Assembly: GCA_963514095.1 (NCBI GenBank)
Contig: OY741264.1
Coordinates: 13,438,366 to 13,502,365 of the forward strand
Source of the DNA: Eutrigla gurnardus
Lineage: Eukaryota > Chordata > Actinopteri > Perciformes > Triglidae
Reading direction: 5' to 3'
DNA: 64,000 nt
The notes beneath the pieces were generated by a model. That model did not search any database. It saw only the letters and a list, made by a program, of their open reading frames with translations, and was not told where the DNA came from. Both the position numbers and the translations under genes were made by a program. Positions 61,861 to 64,000 of this stretch are shown piece by piece. Position 1 is the first letter of the stretch; every line of letters starts with the position of its first letter.

Positions 61861-63097
61861 TTAATGAAGATCAACAAAAACTAAGATGCTAAGTAACCAT
61901 AGCTAGCTAATACGTTAGCAAACAAGGACAGTTGAATATTAAATATAAGTGATTATGTTTTCGCTTGGTAGCTATCCCCCCCCCCCCCTCAGACTTCAAT
62001 TTACCTGCTCCCTGTGTAGCAGCAGTCAGGTTCAGAACTGAAGTATGTTATCTGAAGACCTTAAGAACACACAACATTCAGTAGGCCTCCTGCGCAATTG
62101 TACCAACTTCAACTAATGCAGATATTAGATAACACAATATAGGGATAATAATATGACTATTTTCTATATTCAGTGACCATTTGATGTACAATACGTGTAG
62201 ACCATGGTGTCATAGTGTGCTTTGACTGCATCAGTTTCACCCTGAACTCAATAGCATCAGCTGTAAATCCTACATGAAATAGAGCATTAGTTATGTATCA
62301 TAACTCCCAATCTGTCAGTATAGGCGCAGCCCTCTATGACCCAGGCCCCCTGAAAGGAAGGGTAGGTTTGGGTACAGAACTCAGGTCCTGACAATGTTCC
62401 ATAGATGAGGACCTGAGAGATGGGGCTGTACAGTTACTGTGCTGTATTTAATGTGTAATTCATGGTACTGATCGGGATCAAAAAACGATTTGTCTCTCGC
62501 CTGGGAAAAGACACAGAGCTGGGTCTGACCTGAAAGGATGCAGTTCTCAGCCACATCCATGGCTCCCTGGGCACGGATCAGGGACTGTTAGGCAAAACCT
62601 CTGTCCTTCCAGCCCAGTCTCATGGTGGTCCACCAGAAGGGGCATGACTTAGTCTCTCTATTTCGTTGTTTTTAGAGACCAAAAACTCAGCTGGAAGAGA
62701 GTGAATATAACACAGCCCAGGAATGAATCCTATCTTTGCAAAATGTATGATGTTCAGTTTTTGACAGAACTGTCAGAAAGACCATCGATAATCTTTTTAA
62801 GGCTGTAGATGGTAGTGGTGTCATGACCACCCTGCAGTGCATGTTTCTCTCCATTTCAGTGTTTTCGCTCTAAACATGGCCAGTAGACTTTTTACTTGAG
62901 ATTATGCTGCCTGTATGTCTTTTTTAAGCAGGCTGAGTATAATCCGGTCAATGTCATGAGTAAGAACAAGTGCAAATGAGTCACATGTCTGCAGCCTACA
63001 GGAGGATTGCACTGACATGGCACTGCAGCAAAGCCAAGAACGGTAACAAATGTGAGCGTCACTGTTGGTTTGACATCATGCAGACTTGAGTTCAGCT

Positions 63098-63145
<48 letters not shown>

Positions 63146-63798
63146 ACATCTTTGTAAACAGCACATGTATACTATGTGCCAAATGTTGGATTAATGCAGG
63201 TTTGTATGCTGATGATGTATGCAGATGCCAAGCCTGTATGTGCAGACATTTCTGTGCATGCATGCTCAGTGCACATCTGTGTGTGTGTGCACTCTCTGCC
63301 ATCCCCCATCTGATCTCTTCTGACCTTGTTTAACCTGAAATCCAATCAGATTTGTGCAGAGACCCAAGACCCAGTCAGACATGTCAGCTTCAGCTGGCCA
63401 AAGAATTCACCGCCAGATGTTCACTGTGGCATCTGTCATGGTACTTAAACCGTCACTGTTTCCTTCCCATCCTGTCTCTCTTTCTGTTTGCCACTGTCCA
63501 CTATCATCCATCCTTTTTCCTTATGTATTTAAGTATACTACTCTAGAGAAAAGATGTAATTTAATTTTGGAACATTCAGATTACTCAGTGCAGAGTAGCC
63601 AATGGGCTTTTCTATAGAGTAGTGCGATGTCTATTTCTTTGGCTGTATTGTTAGGTTTTCATTTCCCTAGATGGCGCTCCTTATTTTGCAATGGTGTAGT
63701 TGTTCATGCCATCTGTGCTCTTCTTCTGTAGGCATTCATAACTTTTTTTGTATTTTACTACAAGGGGGTTCTCTTATATGGGGGAAGTTCCTGGCATA
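61861..63798. other. Unassigned stretch
   Basis: Contains a run of about 13 C at 61976-61988 and a (CA)n tract at 63100-63140. No gene or paired element ends recognised. Confidence 0.4.
63100..63140. repeat. (CA)n microsatellite
   Basis: About 20 uninterrupted CA units. Confidence 0.95.
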
Positions 63799-64000
63799 GG
63801 GCCCTAGTTTCGTGGCGCAGCGAAGGGTGGCGCAGGGTGGCGGAGCCAGCGCAATGCAAGTTTCGACGAGCACACCCTTGTGCACGGTCAGTTTGGCAGT
63901 TTGGTGGATCGCCTGCGCCAAGATGGGTGTGGCGGCGCAGCAGGGGGAGGCGTCACATGTTCAGCTTGGTGCAGCGGAAGTTTCATGGCAAAAAGCCTCG
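63799..64000. mobile_element. GGGCCC-ended MITE (copy 2), cut by the window end
   Basis: From GGGCCCTAGTTTCGTGGCG onward it matches the reverse complement of 17573-17975 at high identity up to the last base of the window. Its other end is outside. Confidence 0.8.

Overview
This is vertebrate nuclear DNA, almost certainly from a teleost fish. The genes are split by GT-AG introns, there are many long (GT)n, (CT)n and (CA)n microsatellites, and the repeats are of kinds abundant in fish: KDZ/Zisupton-like and hAT-like DNA transposons, a tRNA-derived SINE, L2/CR1-like LINE pieces, a Tc1-like element and Ty3/gypsy retrotransposons. No prokaryotic features and no convincing complete host gene are visible. 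The only host-gene candidate is a 50-nt exon-like segment at 2066-2115.

The main feature is a 25.6-kb DNA transposon at 10168-35768. An exact 8-bp target duplication (ATTGCACA) flanks it, and it has long terminal inverted repeats carrying 5 (left) and 6 (right) copies of an 89-bp unit. Two convergent split genes fill it. The minus-strand gene (33465 to 24135) has 18 coding exons whose splice phases all agree and give an uninterrupted frame of about 819 codons. It has an NLS, a B-box-like cysteine/histidine cluster and motifs I recognise from KDZ (Kyakuja-Dileera-Zisupton) transposases. The plus-strand gene (13897 to 20536) has 12 coding exons, encodes a protein of about 278 aa with a cysteine cluster near each end, and includes five identical 33-nt micro-exons in a 215-bp tandem array. 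Each gene seems to start from a non-coding first exon inside the adjacent inverted repeat, so the element appears to carry the same promoter/leader twice, facing inward. Later insertions (LINE pieces, a SINE, MITEs, a 1.6-kb hAT-like element) lie in introns, between the two genes or in a terminal repeat; none is in a coding exon.

From 35786 to 43186 there is a small element with ends like those of the giant element, a SINE tail, a degenerate Tc1-like element, a LINE remnant and unassigned sequence. From 43187 to 59880 there is a nest of retroelements. An older Ty3/gypsy element (B, TSD CACG) has a younger relative (A, 43882-51785, LTRs nearly identical) inserted in its left LTR, and a 0.85-kb solo LTR in its pol, which itself carries a hAT-like MITE. 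Both elements lie on the minus strand. They share a -1 gag/pol frame relation followed by a hairpin with compensatory changes, and two other conserved hairpins. A LINE reverse transcriptase remnant follows (60140-61860), and the window ends inside a GGGCCC-ended repeat related to the one at 17573-17975.

The first 10 kb is host-like flank with a solo LTR (3748-4189), a hAT-like MITE with perfect 8-bp TSDs (4347-4551), a 12-bp minisatellite (4860-5415) and microsatellites. All exon coordinates were read by eye from splice signals and phase, so errors of a base or so are possible.
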